Both the position numbers and the translations under genes were made by a program. DNA of 64,000 bases from positions 1,240,001 through 1,304,000 of the forward strand of contig NZ_CAXIQH010000001.1 in assembly GCF_964030975.1 (NCBI RefSeq), in the 5' to 3' direction. Under the pieces are notes generated by a model. It made no database searches. It had not been told where the DNA came from and worked only from the letters and a program-made list of their open reading frames with translations. Below are positions 35,833 through 45,566 of the stretch, in pieces. Origin of the DNA: Tisiphia sp964030975. GTDB lineage: Bacteria > Pseudomonadota > Alphaproteobacteria > Rickettsiales > Rickettsiaceae. How positions within the stretch are numbered: the stretch's first letter is position 1; every line of letters begins with the position of its first letter.

Positions 35833-36849
35833 CTATTTCAATTTTTCAATTTGTATTTTAGTTAATCCGGTAAATTCAATAATTTCATCCAACGGTTTAT
35901 TTTTAATTAGCATAGTTTTTGCTACTGCTTTTATCGCTTCAGCTTTACCTTCAGCCTTACCTTCAGCCTTACCTTCAGCCTTGCCTTCAGCTTTACCTTC
36001 AGCTTTACCAATCTGAATTCCCTTCTCTTTACCAATCTGGATTCCTTGAACCTTGCCAATTTGCAAGCCTTCTAGGACGCCTTCTTCTTTCCAATGTTGT
36101 GCCAAACTACCCATAAGCTTTGTACCTGTTTCCTGATTTAACTTATTTGTTAATAATTTTTCTAATTCTACTTTATCCGATTGGTTTATTCTTGTCAACG
36201 TATAACATAGTAGCAGCTCTATGTAGTTATAACCAATAGTTACTTTGGTTATTTCTGGTAACATATCAGATATTTCTTGCCATCTTTTAAGTAGGTTGCG
36301 TTCCTTGATATACTTTAAAAAAAATTCAAGTATCCCTGACCACGCCCTTTGTTTCAACTGCTCATCTGGTATCTCGTGAACATTGACTAATTGGTAGTCA
36401 TTGATCCAGCTACTCCTTGCTAGCTTACTATCTTCAAACAAATCCCACAAGTTCCTTGGAACATTATATTTTTCCGTCCCGTTATAAAATATTAGCGGGT
36501 AGACTAACGGCAGAGTCTTTGTCTTGGGGTTTAAAATTAAATATCTATCACAGATATTAATTAGGTATTTAAACATCCTGTATGCCATGAAGTGATCAGC
36601 TGAACTTTGGTGCTCAATCAGGAGAAATAAATATCCATCCTTACTATCAAACTTAGCAGAAAATAACACATCAGAGATAGAATCTCTTAGATTTTGCTCT
36701 ATAAAACTGGTATTTTCAAATTTTAAACTAGGGAAATCTATAAGAGCTTTAATATGTTTAGGCAAATGGGCGTTTAAGAATTCATGTGCTACTAGTGGAT
36801 TCTCCATTGCTTTGCGGAAAATTTGGTCATGTTTTAAACGTTTAGTCAT
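35833..36849 (-). CDS. Rpn-family recombination-promoting nuclease with GKAE repeats
   Basis: 338 residues, a paralogue of the protein at 27263-28192. The catalytic core is SISDVLFSAKF...YLFLLIEHQS, with the RDSISD Asp and Glu-His-Gln conserved. A repeat tract follows (about residues 265-305): three GIQIGK-type units, then five GKAE units from 12-bp DNA repeats. The tail LIKNKPLDEIIEFTGLTKIQ is helical. The expanding repeat suggests slippage. It lies at the downstream edge of the conjugation operon on the same strand. Confidence 0.88.
   Translation of the reverse strand: MTKRLKHDQIFRKAMENPLVAHEFLNAHLPKHIKALIDFPSLKFENTSFIEQNLRDSISDVLFSAKFDSKDGYLFLLIEHQSSADHFMAYRMFKYLINICDRYLILNPKTKTLPLVYPLIFYNGTEKYNVPRNLWDLFEDSKLARSSWINDYQLVNVHEIPDEQLKQRAWSGILEFFLKYIKERNLLKRWQEISDMLPEITKVTIGYNYIELLLCYTLTRINQSDKVELEKLLTNKLNQETGTKLMGSLAQHWKEEGVLEGLQIGKVQGIQIGKEKGIQIGKAEGKAEGKAEGKAEGKAEGKAEAIKAVAKTMLIKNKPLDEIIEFTGLTKIQIEKLK
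35938..36012. repeat. 12-bp tandem repeat inside the Rpn gene
   Basis: About six copies of a CTTCAGCYTTAC unit (plus strand) encode Gly-Lys-Ala-Glu repeats. Units differ at one or two third positions. Similar but shorter repeats lie in the paralogue at 27366-27405. Confidence 0.75.
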
Positions 36850-36920
36850 TTTTATTTAACCCTTTTGAGCTACAAATTATAAGATTTTTTTGAAATAAAA
36901 TATCAGGTATAATTGCATTT

Positions 36921-37622
36921 TTATTCCGTGATTATTTTTGCTTTATTACAAAATTTACCTTGCATATCAAATATCTGTACTACTCCTTCTGTATGAATAT
37001 CGCGAGCTTTTTCAACCATATATTTTTGCTGTGGTGGAAACCATTGTAACACAAAATAAAGGACTGTGGTTACAGTAATAATTGATGAGACAAGACTAAT
37101 TCCTACCATAGAAAAGAAATTTTTGCTATGATTAATTCTGGAAGATTCAATATCACTTTTAATGTTGTTTAGAGTTTGAATGCAGCCATTAATTACTGTA
37201 GTCATTTCCTCTATTTTTAGCTGATTATTATTTTGAATTGCCTCAGCTACTTCTGGAGCAATAGTTATTATGCTGTTACTTAATTTTTCTGGTATTTTGC
37301 TTAAAATATAGCACTCTTCACTAAGCTTGCAAAGATTCTTTTTTAAAGCTTCTAACTGAATATTGATATTATTACTACATTGTTTAGTAGAATCATTAAA
37401 AACTGCTAAGATATCTTGTATTTCTCGTTTAATATAGGGCAATTCTTTAACAAGCTCCATACATTCGGTAAAATGCTGATCTAGTTTATCATAAATTGTC
37501 ACAAAATCAGATAATGTGATATTTGATAAAGCTTGTTTATTTTTTGGCTTATTTAAGCTTTTATTATTTAGTTGTACTTGCTGATACGATGAATCAACAT
37601 CATCTGTTATTTTTTTACTCAT
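36921..37622 (-). CDS. Coiled-coil membrane protein at the end of the tra operon
   Basis: 233 residues. A hydrophilic helical N-terminal part with many Asn/Gln/Lys (for example IQLEALKKNLCKLSEECY) is followed by one strong membrane segment, GISLVSSIITVTTVLYFVLQ (about residues 175-195), and a 35-residue tail with two Cys. It overlaps the traD stop by 4 bp (ATGA type), which suggests translational coupling. I cannot assign it to a named Tra protein. A role near the coupling protein is inference. Confidence 0.6.
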   Translation of the reverse strand: MSKKITDDVDSSYQQVQLNNKSLNKPKNKQALSNITLSDFVTIYDKLDQHFTECMELVKELPYIKREIQDILAVFNDSTKQCSNNINIQLEALKKNLCKLSEECYILSKIPEKLSNSIITIAPEVAEAIQNNNQLKIEEMTTVINGCIQTLNNIKSDIESSRINHSKNFFSMVGISLVSSIITVTTVLYFVLQWFPPQQKYMVEKARDIHTEGVVQIFDMQGKFCNKAKIITE

Positions 37623-39643
37623 TGCTTGTCCTTAAACATTTTGTTATTGTTAGTTATAGCAGCATATTCTTGCCTAGCTTCTTGCCACCAAGGGTGATTT
37701 TTTTGATGTTCTTGTGGCACTTGAGACATTACTTTATCACTGTCTGTTTGACTTGCTTGCTCATTTGAAATATGAGGAACACTGGCTTGTTGAACGTGAT
37801 AATTAATAATGGAATTATTATTAGTAGCCCTGCTTGCAGCAACAAAACCAGGATGTTTAATCGGAACATTAGTGGCTATTGGCACTTTAATTCTAGCTAT
37901 TCTAGCTTTTGGCTCTGGCAGGCTGACAAAACATTCTAAATCTGCTAAAGTAGCAAGGTCATTAGTGGTAATTAAAGCTTTACGTTTGGTACCTTCAGTA
38001 TAGCTAATACCATCTCGAAACTCGTGGGCACCATAAGAAGTGTTTTTTTGGGACGTGGCATATTCCAGTTGTCCAAATATTTCAGTGATGATTTTTGCAG
38101 TAGCTGGTTCATCACTTCTAAAGAGAAACTTAGTAGCAAATTGCCCAAAGATAGTACTGCCCTGTAGCATGCCAAAATTATCGAATATTTGATTAATTGA
38201 TTGAGTAGCACTAAATATACAACCACCATATTTTCTCGATTCCGATATTAAAGTAGGAAAGCCAGGTAAATTACCTAGAGATGCTAATTCATCGATAATA
38301 AACCACATGCGTCTTTTTTCGCTAATACCTATGCCAATTAAATATGAGATAGCTAGCTCAAATAAACAAGCAATGATAGGCATTGTAACGTTTCGCATAT
38401 CTGGTTTAGTACTTAAAAATAACCAGGCGGGACTTCCTTGCTGGACTTCAGCAAAATATTCTGTTAGTGAGAATTTCTTCTCAGACTCAAATAACAGATT
38501 TAATGGCTGAGTGCTAGTTGCCAATACTGATAAGATAGAACTAGCAGTAGCCTTATTACTAGCTGTTAAATATCTGGCAGCTAAGGTACCAGCGAGTCTA
38601 TTCTTCAGCTTATCCCAAGAAGATAAACTCAACATCTTTTTCAATTCAACAATTGACCTATTACCCTCTGTTACTAAAACCTGTACACAGGCACAGAAAA
38701 TAGTAGCAGCACTATTATCCCAAAATGGATCAAAGCCACTATTAATTTTTTTGCCAAACTTAAACAATACTTTAGCAAATTTATCTAACTTTGGATCAAA
38801 ATATTCTGCTTGTTTCGAATCAGGATTACTACTATCAGAGCTAGTATCAACCCAGAAGTCCCAAGCGTGAGATCTCGCATCTAACGGATTAAAAATAATA
38901 TCTCCCCTGTCAGGATTATAGTATCTTTCTATCATTTCTCCTGTTTGATCTACCACTAAGGCTGGTTGTTTAAAAGTTCTGATTTGCGGAATTAAGTTAT
39001 TAAACAAATTAGTTTTACCAGAACCTGTAGTACCAATAGCTATGATATGTCTAATTTCACTATCTTTAACAAGTCGCATGCCACCTACAATGAATTTACT
39101 TGCTTTATTAGCTTTATGTAAATAATTAGTGATTTCTTTTGCGGATTTGATAGTACTACCGCTGATTTGTTTTTCTATTGATACCGACTTGCCAAATTTT
39201 GCCCAAACTAGAAAGATCATTACAAAAATACCAAACATCAGCCCAAGGCAGAATAATAACTCAACTTTGATAAAACTAGCCAACTGATAATAATTTTTAC
39301 TGAATTGCGGGGAAGTTAAAATTAATTGAGGATTGATATTACGCCTATATAAACCAGCTTGGTTATAGGCATTTATGGTAGTGATATGTTTATATTCTTT
39401 ATTTTTAGGATTAACTATTGCCCTAATAGGACGTATGCTATTACCAAAGTTACTGGCTAATAAAGCTTTTTGATATGTTATGGCGGCAGATAAATCATAT
39501 AGTTTTAGTTTGGGGTAAGCTAGAACTATGGTAATTATTACACTTATTACACACGAGATAGTAATAGAGCGACCAAATACCTGCAGAAACATCCTAATCT
39601 TATGTAAGAAGATTTGTCCACCACCAATAAAATTGTTTAGCAT
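37619..39643 (-). CDS. traD: Conjugative coupling protein TraD
   Basis: 674 residues. It has two N-terminal membrane segments (about residues 20-45 and 105-130) and a cytoplasmic P-loop domain with Walker A AIGTTGSGKTNLFNN (about residue 206) and Walker B MWFIIDELASLGNLP (about residue 449), then CIFSATQSINQIFDN. It is the hexameric DNA pump that links the relaxosome to the type IV channel. The C-terminus ends in a Gln-rich tail with HHPWWQEARQEY-like sequence. The downstream gene overlaps by 4 bp. It is intact. Confidence 0.92.
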   Translation of the reverse strand: MLNNFIGGGQIFLHKIRMFLQVFGRSITISCVISVIITIVLAYPKLKLYDLSAAITYQKALLASNFGNSIRPIRAIVNPKNKEYKHITTINAYNQAGLYRRNINPQLILTSPQFSKNYYQLASFIKVELLFCLGLMFGIFVMIFLVWAKFGKSVSIEKQISGSTIKSAKEITNYLHKANKASKFIVGGMRLVKDSEIRHIIAIGTTGSGKTNLFNNLIPQIRTFKQPALVVDQTGEMIERYYNPDRGDIIFNPLDARSHAWDFWVDTSSDSSNPDSKQAEYFDPKLDKFAKVLFKFGKKINSGFDPFWDNSAATIFCACVQVLVTEGNRSIVELKKMLSLSSWDKLKNRLAGTLAARYLTASNKATASSILSVLATSTQPLNLLFESEKKFSLTEYFAEVQQGSPAWLFLSTKPDMRNVTMPIIACLFELAISYLIGIGISEKRRMWFIIDELASLGNLPGFPTLISESRKYGGCIFSATQSINQIFDNFGMLQGSTIFGQFATKFLFRSDEPATAKIITEIFGQLEYATSQKNTSYGAHEFRDGISYTEGTKRKALITTNDLATLADLECFVSLPEPKARIARIKVPIATNVPIKHPGFVAASRATNNNSIINYHVQQASVPHISNEQASQTDSDKVMSQVPQEHQKNHPWWQEARQEYAAITNNNKMFKDKQ

Positions 39644-39679
39644 ATAAATCTCATAGTTATTGTTTTTCTCCTTTTATTT

Positions 39680-39865
39680 ACTCACCTTACGCATAACCTC
39701 CATGACAATTTAAAAATTACAGAAAAATACAAGGCGTCATTGCGAGACCACGTAGCGGTCGTGGCAATCCATGCTCTTGGATTGCTTCGTCGCCACAAAA
39801 TGGCTCCTCGCAATGACGCCAGACTGTTTTTGCTATGACTTTTAAATGCCATGTGTAAGGTGAGT
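39680..39865. repeat. MITE-C-like hairpin between traD and the transglycosylase
   Basis: Outer arms ACTCACCTTAC / GTAAGGTGAGT enclose decayed MITE-C ends (CATGACAATTTAAAAATT and complement CTTTTAAATGCCATG) and a hairpin core GCGTCATTGCGAGACCACG...CTCGCAATGACGC. Confidence 0.7.
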
Positions 39866-39885
39866 TATTTATGGTTTGTACCAAG

Positions 39886-40368
39886 CTACGTACCGTCAGA
39901 ATCGTCAAGCCATGATAACAGTACCTTTCTTGAATATTGCCTATGATGATGGGGTTTCGCTGAGTGATAGAGTCGTACTACCTTCTGCCAGTCACCGTGC
40001 TTCTCATATAAATCAGTTAGCAATTTTGCAGCATATTTAACATTATTTTTAGGGGTAAGCATTTCATCTATACTGCTGAAATTATAACCGTGCCAGTGCC
40101 AATTTATTTGAGCCAGTCCTATATCAATATTGGTATATCCTTGCTTGAGGTAAGAACGTATAATTTTAGATGCTTCTATTTGAGATTTAGCAATGAAAGC
40201 TTTCCCCTTTATATTTATTGCGTAGGTTTTTAGTCCAGATTCTACTTCAACAATGGCTTTCAACAAACCACTAGGGAGATTATGTTCTTTTTCAACTGTG
40301 CTAATTAATTCAGATAAATTTTGGGCAAATACTACATTTTGTGAAAAACTAAATATTATAACCACCAA
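39886..40368 (-). CDS. Conjugation-associated lytic transglycosylase (SLT fold)
   Basis: About 160 residues. A signal-like segment VVIIFSFSQNVVFA is followed by the SLT domain: LPSGLLKAIVEVESGLKTYA with the catalytic Glu, IDIGLAQINWHWH and NVKYAAKLLTDLYEKHGDW. It opens peptidoglycan for the transfer channel, as VirB1 or TrbN do. The start is uncertain: the frame is open to 40818, but that part overlaps a divergent gene, so a TTG near 40368 is proposed. The ending DDSDGT is intact. Confidence 0.75.
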   Translation of the reverse strand: MVVIIFSFSQNVVFAQNLSELISTVEKEHNLPSGLLKAIVEVESGLKTYAINIKGKAFIAKSQIEASKIIRSYLKQGYTNIDIGLAQINWHWHGYNFSSIDEMLTPKNNVKYAAKLLTDLYEKHGDWQKVVRLYHSAKPHHHRQYSRKVLLSWLDDSDGT

Positions 40369-40444
40369 AATCTTTATTATTTCTTTACTTAAAATAGTAA
40401 ACCATGATATTATTAATTTAGGTATGCTAAACTTGAGGTTTGTT

Positions 40445-41005
40445 ATGAATTGGATCAGATCACGGTTAAACAAAGATAATTTCTGGAATTTAATGTTCTG
40501 GTCTGGGATATGTTTTAGTGTCTTTTTGAGTGAACAAATAGTAGACTTTTTAAGTATTGGTGCCTTAATTATTTTAGTTTTGTCACTGACTTTAGTACCA
40601 TACTTACTTACTAGATTTAACAAAACTAAATATATTAACAATAAAATATTTCTAAATAGCCAAGGTGAAGACTTAACGAATAAGCTACCAAAAAAGTTCA
40701 ACGTAATATTTTTAATTAATATATTTTTTACTGCTGCGTGCATATCTAAAAATTTTAATGAGCTAAATCTTTCTTCTATTATTGGTATAGCTCTTGTCTT
40801 GCCTATTTCATACTTCATATATAAAAATTGTCCTATTTCTATTTTATTTAATAAAAATGCTTGGCAAGAAGGAATTATTGGTATGAAAGCAGGGGAATAT
40901 AATACTAATGTTCATTCTTCTTCTACCTTTAGTTCGAACAATATATATTACACGGGCATTGAACATCGTAATCTACCTGGTAATATGTATTATCATAGAA
41001 AGTAA
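40445..41005 (+). CDS. Small integral membrane protein, divergent from tra operon
   Basis: 186 residues from the ATG at 40445, preceded by TTGAGGTTTGTT. About four membrane segments: FWSGICFSVFLS, IGALIILVLSLTLVPYLL, FLINIFFTAACI and IIGIALVLPISYFIYK. The C-terminal 45 residues are polar and Ser/Asn/Tyr-rich. It is the only plus-strand gene within the operon and lies convergent to the traG 3' end with a 5-bp gap. No family is recognised. A longer frame from 40253 would overlap the transglycosylase coding region and is not preferred. Confidence 0.55.
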   Translation: MNWIRSRLNKDNFWNLMFWSGICFSVFLSEQIVDFLSIGALIILVLSLTLVPYLLTRFNKTKYINNKIFLNSQGEDLTNKLPKKFNVIFLINIFFTAACISKNFNELNLSSIIGIALVLPISYFIYKNCPISILFNKNAWQEGIIGMKAGEYNTNVHSSSTFSSNNIYYTGIEHRNLPGNMYYHRK

Positions 41006-41010
41006 ATCTT

Positions 41011-43854
41011 TCACTTAGAATCTTTTGGTTTACTCTGCCTTGAAGATTGATAAGCCCCTTTGTTGAATTGCCAGCCTTTTGGGGAACCTTTAGTTGATCC
41101 ACCTATTCCTAAAGGATCACCAATAATTCTTCCCTGCCCAATCCTATCTTTCTCATACTTAGCAATCTCCGCCTGTAAATCTTTTCGCTCAAGTTCATTA
41201 ACTTGTCGAATATTATTATATTGTTCAGAATTTTTACCGGTTACTTCTTCAAACTTATTTTTAAGTTTTCCCCCTTTGCCTTTAATATTTGCTGTAAATT
41301 CCTCACTATTAGTATTAATACCACTTTTTGTTGCTACTTCTTTAACTTGTGATTCAGGATTTCTATTAATTCGCTTATCATGTTCACTACTAAAATCATT
41401 TAATGCTTTTTCTGCATGCTGACCTGATACTTGCTGCTTACCGTTATTTATTTCAGGTATTAAATTTTGTAATTCTTCAGATGCTATTTTATTCCATACT
41501 TTCATCACGTCAGGATGCCTTTTGTCTAATAGCTTCCTCACGGAGTTTGCATCCATACCGAACTCTACTACGCATCGGTCTAACACTTCTTGATACATAT
41601 CTTTGTTAACTGTCGCTGATTCTAATTCAAGTTTGCTTTTTGTTTTGTACCAATTATCTACTGCTTCCTGACGCATTGATACTTGTGACTCTAATCTTTG
41701 TTGCTCTTCATAACTGTTTCTTACTGCATCGCTATAATGTTTTTCAGCACTATTATCTTTTCCCCATACTTCACTTGATGCTGCTTTGACTATATTGTTG
41801 TAATCTTCATGAGTATTATTTTGTGTTGATGTATCATTATCCTCCATAAAAGACTGATCGCTTACATTTCTGGCAGTAACTGAACCTTCTACACTACCAG
41901 AGATACCAATACCAGTAAGTCCTTTTAGTGGAGTAGCCGCAGTCATAGATGCTTTTAACGCTGCATCTGTTGCTTGTTGCCAACTATATCCATATTGTTC
42001 TTTAAGAGTTCTGACGTTGTTTATTGCCCTCTGGAGTGACTTGCCTTGCTCTCCCATTATATCATAATTATAGCTTTCCCCACTATGCTCACGCTGTGCT
42101 AAATTGGAAACAAAATCAGCTGTTTTGCTCAAGGTGTTACTCTTTGCATCTGATAGTGACCTTTGATCTGACTTCAGCAAGCTTTCAGATGTGTGTATGC
42201 CTTGAGTCACATGATTCTGAGCTGTTTGTTCCAGATTAAATTTGGTGATACCAACCGAAGTGTTAATACCTTGACCGCCACTGTAAATTACACTACCATC
42301 AGGATTATTACGAGCTATACTACCATCGGCTTGTTGCCAGCTATTGCCACCTTCGACATATTGCATATTATAGTCAGTCTTATATCCTGACTTCGTATAT
42401 CGCTGATTATTCCCTTCTGAAACATTATCAATGCTTCTATTACCACTTGCTACCTCTGCTCCTATACTACCGCCTGTTGCTTGCAGCCCACCAATAATTG
42501 ATCCCGCTAAGTGACCAAGACTGCTAACGCCACCTTGCATAATAGCAAATGCCAGAAATGGTATTACCATTTGCAAACCTGCTGCTACTGTCACTATTGT
42601 ATCAACATGATTGGTGATTGTGCTGCTACTACTGAAACTTAGCATTAAATTTGAGCCAGTTTTTAAATTGCTATACGTACCCATGATCATATTAATAATG
42701 GCATTTAATGCTGGCCATAATTGTAATGATGCGACTAGGGTTAGGTAAGAAGCATATTTTGCTATGCCACCACTAAAAATTAACATTGGCACTAAGAACA
42801 TAAATGATGCATAAACTATACATTTTATTACTACTAGTAACATTGGTAGATATAAGCTTGCCATGTCGCTTGATAACAGCCAGCTACTTTCCTGGCTAGT
42901 TCGTGCTCTTGCCACCGCATAGTTACTGGAGGTATAGTCAGATATACTATTGATCATCATTTGTTGACGTAGTATGTCCCCTGCTTTTTGACCACCGCCA
43001 TAGAGGGCTCTAATATTTTTCTCTAAAACATTTGACAGAATACTTGATGAGCTAGTTGATGGGGTATAATCTGATCCACCTCTTGCTAAAGCAAATTCTG
43101 TATTGGCATTTTTTGACATTACTCTTTTGATTTCTTCATCAAAATAATTTTCAAAGAAATTTACTGCTTCTCTGCAAGTAACATTACGTATTTTATCTCC
43201 TATCCGCAGATAAAGACGAGTTAAAGTTCCAGATTTGCTACTTACTAATTTCCAAATATCTGGAGTATCTATTAATTGTTTAGGAGTAAATTGGTAGCCG
43301 ATCATTGCTGGGAGTACAATACATTGCTTGATAAAAGTTCGCATATTTTCTACAAATTCTGGATCTTTAATGCGAACCTGACGTAATTCCTTTTTTAGTC
43401 TTGCCCCAAATAACATACCATAATTATAATAAGAGAATGTAGGTGACCCAGAACTTACAAGAGACTCTATCGGTGCATATACTTGCTCAAAACCAATAGT
43501 AATTAAATGACCAAATTCCTCTAATATCCCAACAGGCAGGGCAAAAGCTATGGGAATATTATCAACCTTACCTATTATTTTATTTACATGATCTTTAACA
43601 ATCATTTCCGTTTTAGGCAGTAATAATGCGTTAATTAGTACAATCATACCAAGTACTTTAAACACATATGCCCGCCACACCATATTACTATTACTGTACG
43701 ACATTTTTACTGCATAATAGCATCCAGTAATTATGCATAGACTATTTACTAAATCTGTATAAAATTCATTATTGCGGAACATTGCCAGACCATTTAACAC
43801 ATAGTACAAAGCATCGTAATAACCGTAAGTATGAATTGTTAAATCAAGTTCCAT
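41011..43854 (-). CDS. traG: Conjugal transfer mating-pair stabilisation protein TraG
   Basis: About 947 residues. The TraG_N domain spans about residues 1-480, starting MELDLTIHTYGYYDALYYVL with several membrane segments (VFKVLGMIVLINALLL, ASLYLPMLLVVIKCIVYASF, VIPFLAFAIMQGG). The C-terminal half is hydrophilic and helical, rich in Gln/Ser/Asn. F-type TraG functions in pilus assembly and mating-pair stabilisation and in entry exclusion. The ATG at 43854 (after GGTAGAAAT) is preferred to 43884, which gives a short basic leader. Confidence 0.9.
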   Translation of the reverse strand: MELDLTIHTYGYYDALYYVLNGLAMFRNNEFYTDLVNSLCIITGCYYAVKMSYSNSNMVWRAYVFKVLGMIVLINALLLPKTEMIVKDHVNKIIGKVDNIPIAFALPVGILEEFGHLITIGFEQVYAPIESLVSSGSPTFSYYNYGMLFGARLKKELRQVRIKDPEFVENMRTFIKQCIVLPAMIGYQFTPKQLIDTPDIWKLVSSKSGTLTRLYLRIGDKIRNVTCREAVNFFENYFDEEIKRVMSKNANTEFALARGGSDYTPSTSSSSILSNVLEKNIRALYGGGQKAGDILRQQMMINSISDYTSSNYAVARARTSQESSWLLSSDMASLYLPMLLVVIKCIVYASFMFLVPMLIFSGGIAKYASYLTLVASLQLWPALNAIINMIMGTYSNLKTGSNLMLSFSSSSTITNHVDTIVTVAAGLQMVIPFLAFAIMQGGVSSLGHLAGSIIGGLQATGGSIGAEVASGNRSIDNVSEGNNQRYTKSGYKTDYNMQYVEGGNSWQQADGSIARNNPDGSVIYSGGQGINTSVGITKFNLEQTAQNHVTQGIHTSESLLKSDQRSLSDAKSNTLSKTADFVSNLAQREHSGESYNYDIMGEQGKSLQRAINNVRTLKEQYGYSWQQATDAALKASMTAATPLKGLTGIGISGSVEGSVTARNVSDQSFMEDNDTSTQNNTHEDYNNIVKAASSEVWGKDNSAEKHYSDAVRNSYEEQQRLESQVSMRQEAVDNWYKTKSKLELESATVNKDMYQEVLDRCVVEFGMDANSVRKLLDKRHPDVMKVWNKIASEELQNLIPEINNGKQQVSGQHAEKALNDFSSEHDKRINRNPESQVKEVATKSGINTNSEEFTANIKGKGGKLKNKFEEVTGKNSEQYNNIRQVNELERKDLQAEIAKYEKDRIGQGRIIGDPLGIGGSTKGSPKGWQFNKGAYQSSRQSKPKDSK

Positions 43855-43884
43855 ATTTCTACCTATTTTCTTTCTATACAACAA

Positions 43885-44112
43885 ATTGGCGTCATTGCGA
43901 GACCACGTAGTGGTCGTGGCAATCTATTATTTATTAGATTGCTTCGTCGATTTACGCCTTCTTGCAATGACGCCTACGTCTATAACTCGTCATTGCGAGG
44001 AGCTACTTTAGTAGCGACGAAGCAATCCAAAAGTAACCAAAAATGGATTGCTTCGTCGGTCTCATGACCTCCTCGCAATGACGGAGTAATGCTAATCAGA
44101 TTAGCTATATCC
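43885..44112. repeat. Two hairpin cores between traG and traH
   Basis: Core 1 (43889-43975) has arms GGCGTCATTGCGAGACCACG and its complement. Core 2 (43988-44112) ends GCTAATCAGATTAGCTATAT, a MITE-B terminus. Both have the inner GACGAAGCAATCC / GGATTGCTTCGTC pairing. No gene is present. Confidence 0.75.
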
Positions 44113-44138
44113 CCTTTCTATCCATGTCCATTTCACAG

Positions 44139-45566
44139 TTATCCATCTATGTTATTAGTTGACATAAACTCCTGAAACTTCATCTCAAAGTATTTTTCCT
44201 CTTGCAACATTCTCATCTTGGTTTGTTCGATAATATTATACCGCCTAAAGGCGTTCTCTCTGCTACCTACCAAAAAACTAATAGTATTATTTACTTCCTG
44301 CTCAAAATTGGTAAATACCCCTATATCTGCCAACTGTAAGTAAGACAGTTCTGATACTGCTTCAGAAGTTTGTTGTAATAATTTGGTAAGATAATTAGTT
44401 ACCACGTCATAGCATAAGGTTTCAACAAACTCAGCCATACGTACTGTCAGGTAAGCATTGTCAGCGTTAGTGGCAAGCTCTCTCTGTATCTTGTTAGTTA
44501 GTGGGATCGATGATAAGGTTATTAAGTTTTCCTCTTCTTCAGTAAAATCACCATTATTAGTTTTTATTTTTTTAACCATAGAAACTAGCATCCCATCAAT
44601 ACTTCCATATAATGTATCGCTAGCTAATAATCTGGTTTTTGCTTTTTGAGGAAGTAAGCATAAGTTTGTTTCATCACACCTATACTGCTCAACCTCTACA
44701 CTACCACTCCTTATTCCAATAAATTCCTCTATTAATTCTTTATTAACTAGTGACTTTTTATGAATTATAGAGCGGCGTCCTTCATCATCTTTTTTGCCAA
44801 TAATAGTCCCTGATATACTCATTAATAATTCTTTGAAACTAGTTACATCTCCACCACCACTTGCTTTCTTGGTAAGAGCTTTCCATACCAAATTGAAATT
44901 ATCACCTAGTAAACTTTCAAGTTCTTTATTGGTTTTGGTTGGGTCTCCATTATCTGTTCTAGCTTTATTTCTAATATCTGCCATATCACTTCCTCCCCTG
45001 GTCATTGCCAAGTCACTTTGGCGAGTAAGTTCTGCTCCTTTATCCATCCTGCTGGCTATACCATTACTTATCTGAGTAGCCATATCGCAGGAATTAATAT
45101 TGAACTGATTGGTATTTCTTTGCATTTGTTCTAAGTAGGTCATAATATTCTCACATTGAGGGCAGATTGTTTTTATAGCCATGATTGTTGCATAGCCACC
45201 AACATTTTGTACCATCTCTTTAAGAAATTGTTCCATAGCAGCACTTTTTACAAATGATAAGGCTCCGCCCCTTAAATCAAGTTGTATTCCACATGGAAGA
45301 CCACCAAGTTTACAGCTAGGAGCTTGAAAGTTAACAAGCTGCAAATCTTCTATAGGTGGAGACTTAATCAACACTGAACCACCAACTATATGACCTGCTA
45401 ATTGATCATGTACTATCGCACTTTTACTAACATTGCTCATAGTACCCTTTGGCATAACGCTTTTAATCAGTTTCTCTATACCGCCATAACTATTACTGCT
45501 TGCCAGTAACCATGTTGCCAATAAGCAATGAATGGATAATTTCCGTATTAAATTTCTAATCATCAT
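44139..45566 (-). CDS. traH: Conjugal transfer protein TraH
   Basis: 475 residues with an N-terminal signal (HCLLATWLLASSNSYG). Family blocks include APSCKLGGLPCGIQLDLRGG, MVQNVGGYATIMAIKTICPQC and the Cys pair region INSCDMATQI. TraH is a periplasmic/outer-membrane-associated F-pilus assembly factor acting with TraF and TrbB. Its start overlaps the traF end by 11 bp, consistent with coupled translation. A long Asp/Lys-rich insertion follows residue 190. It is intact. Confidence 0.92.
   Translation of the reverse strand: MMIRNLIRKLSIHCLLATWLLASSNSYGGIEKLIKSVMPKGTMSNVSKSAIVHDQLAGHIVGGSVLIKSPPIEDLQLVNFQAPSCKLGGLPCGIQLDLRGGALSFVKSAAMEQFLKEMVQNVGGYATIMAIKTICPQCENIMTYLEQMQRNTNQFNINSCDMATQISNGIASRMDKGAELTRQSDLAMTRGGSDMADIRNKARTDNGDPTKTNKELESLLGDNFNLVWKALTKKASGGGDVTSFKELLMSISGTIIGKKDDEGRRSIIHKKSLVNKELIEEFIGIRSGSVEVEQYRCDETNLCLLPQKAKTRLLASDTLYGSIDGMLVSMVKKIKTNNGDFTEEEENLITLSSIPLTNKIQRELATNADNAYLTVRMAEFVETLCYDVVTNYLTKLLQQTSEAVSELSYLQLADIGVFTNFEQEVNNTISFLVGSRENAFRRYNIIEQTKMRMLQEEKYFEMKFQEFMSTNNIDG

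Noticed and set aside
35938..36012. Possible CRISPR array
   Set aside because: The units are 12 bp in direct tandem without spacers and encode GKAE repeats in an Rpn gene. No CRISPR array or cas gene is visible in the window.
41060..41422. Plus-strand frame of 120 codons
   Set aside because: It is antisense to the traG C-terminal coding region.
44794..45075. Plus-strand frame of 93 codons
   Set aside because: It is antisense to the intact traH gene and has no independent features.
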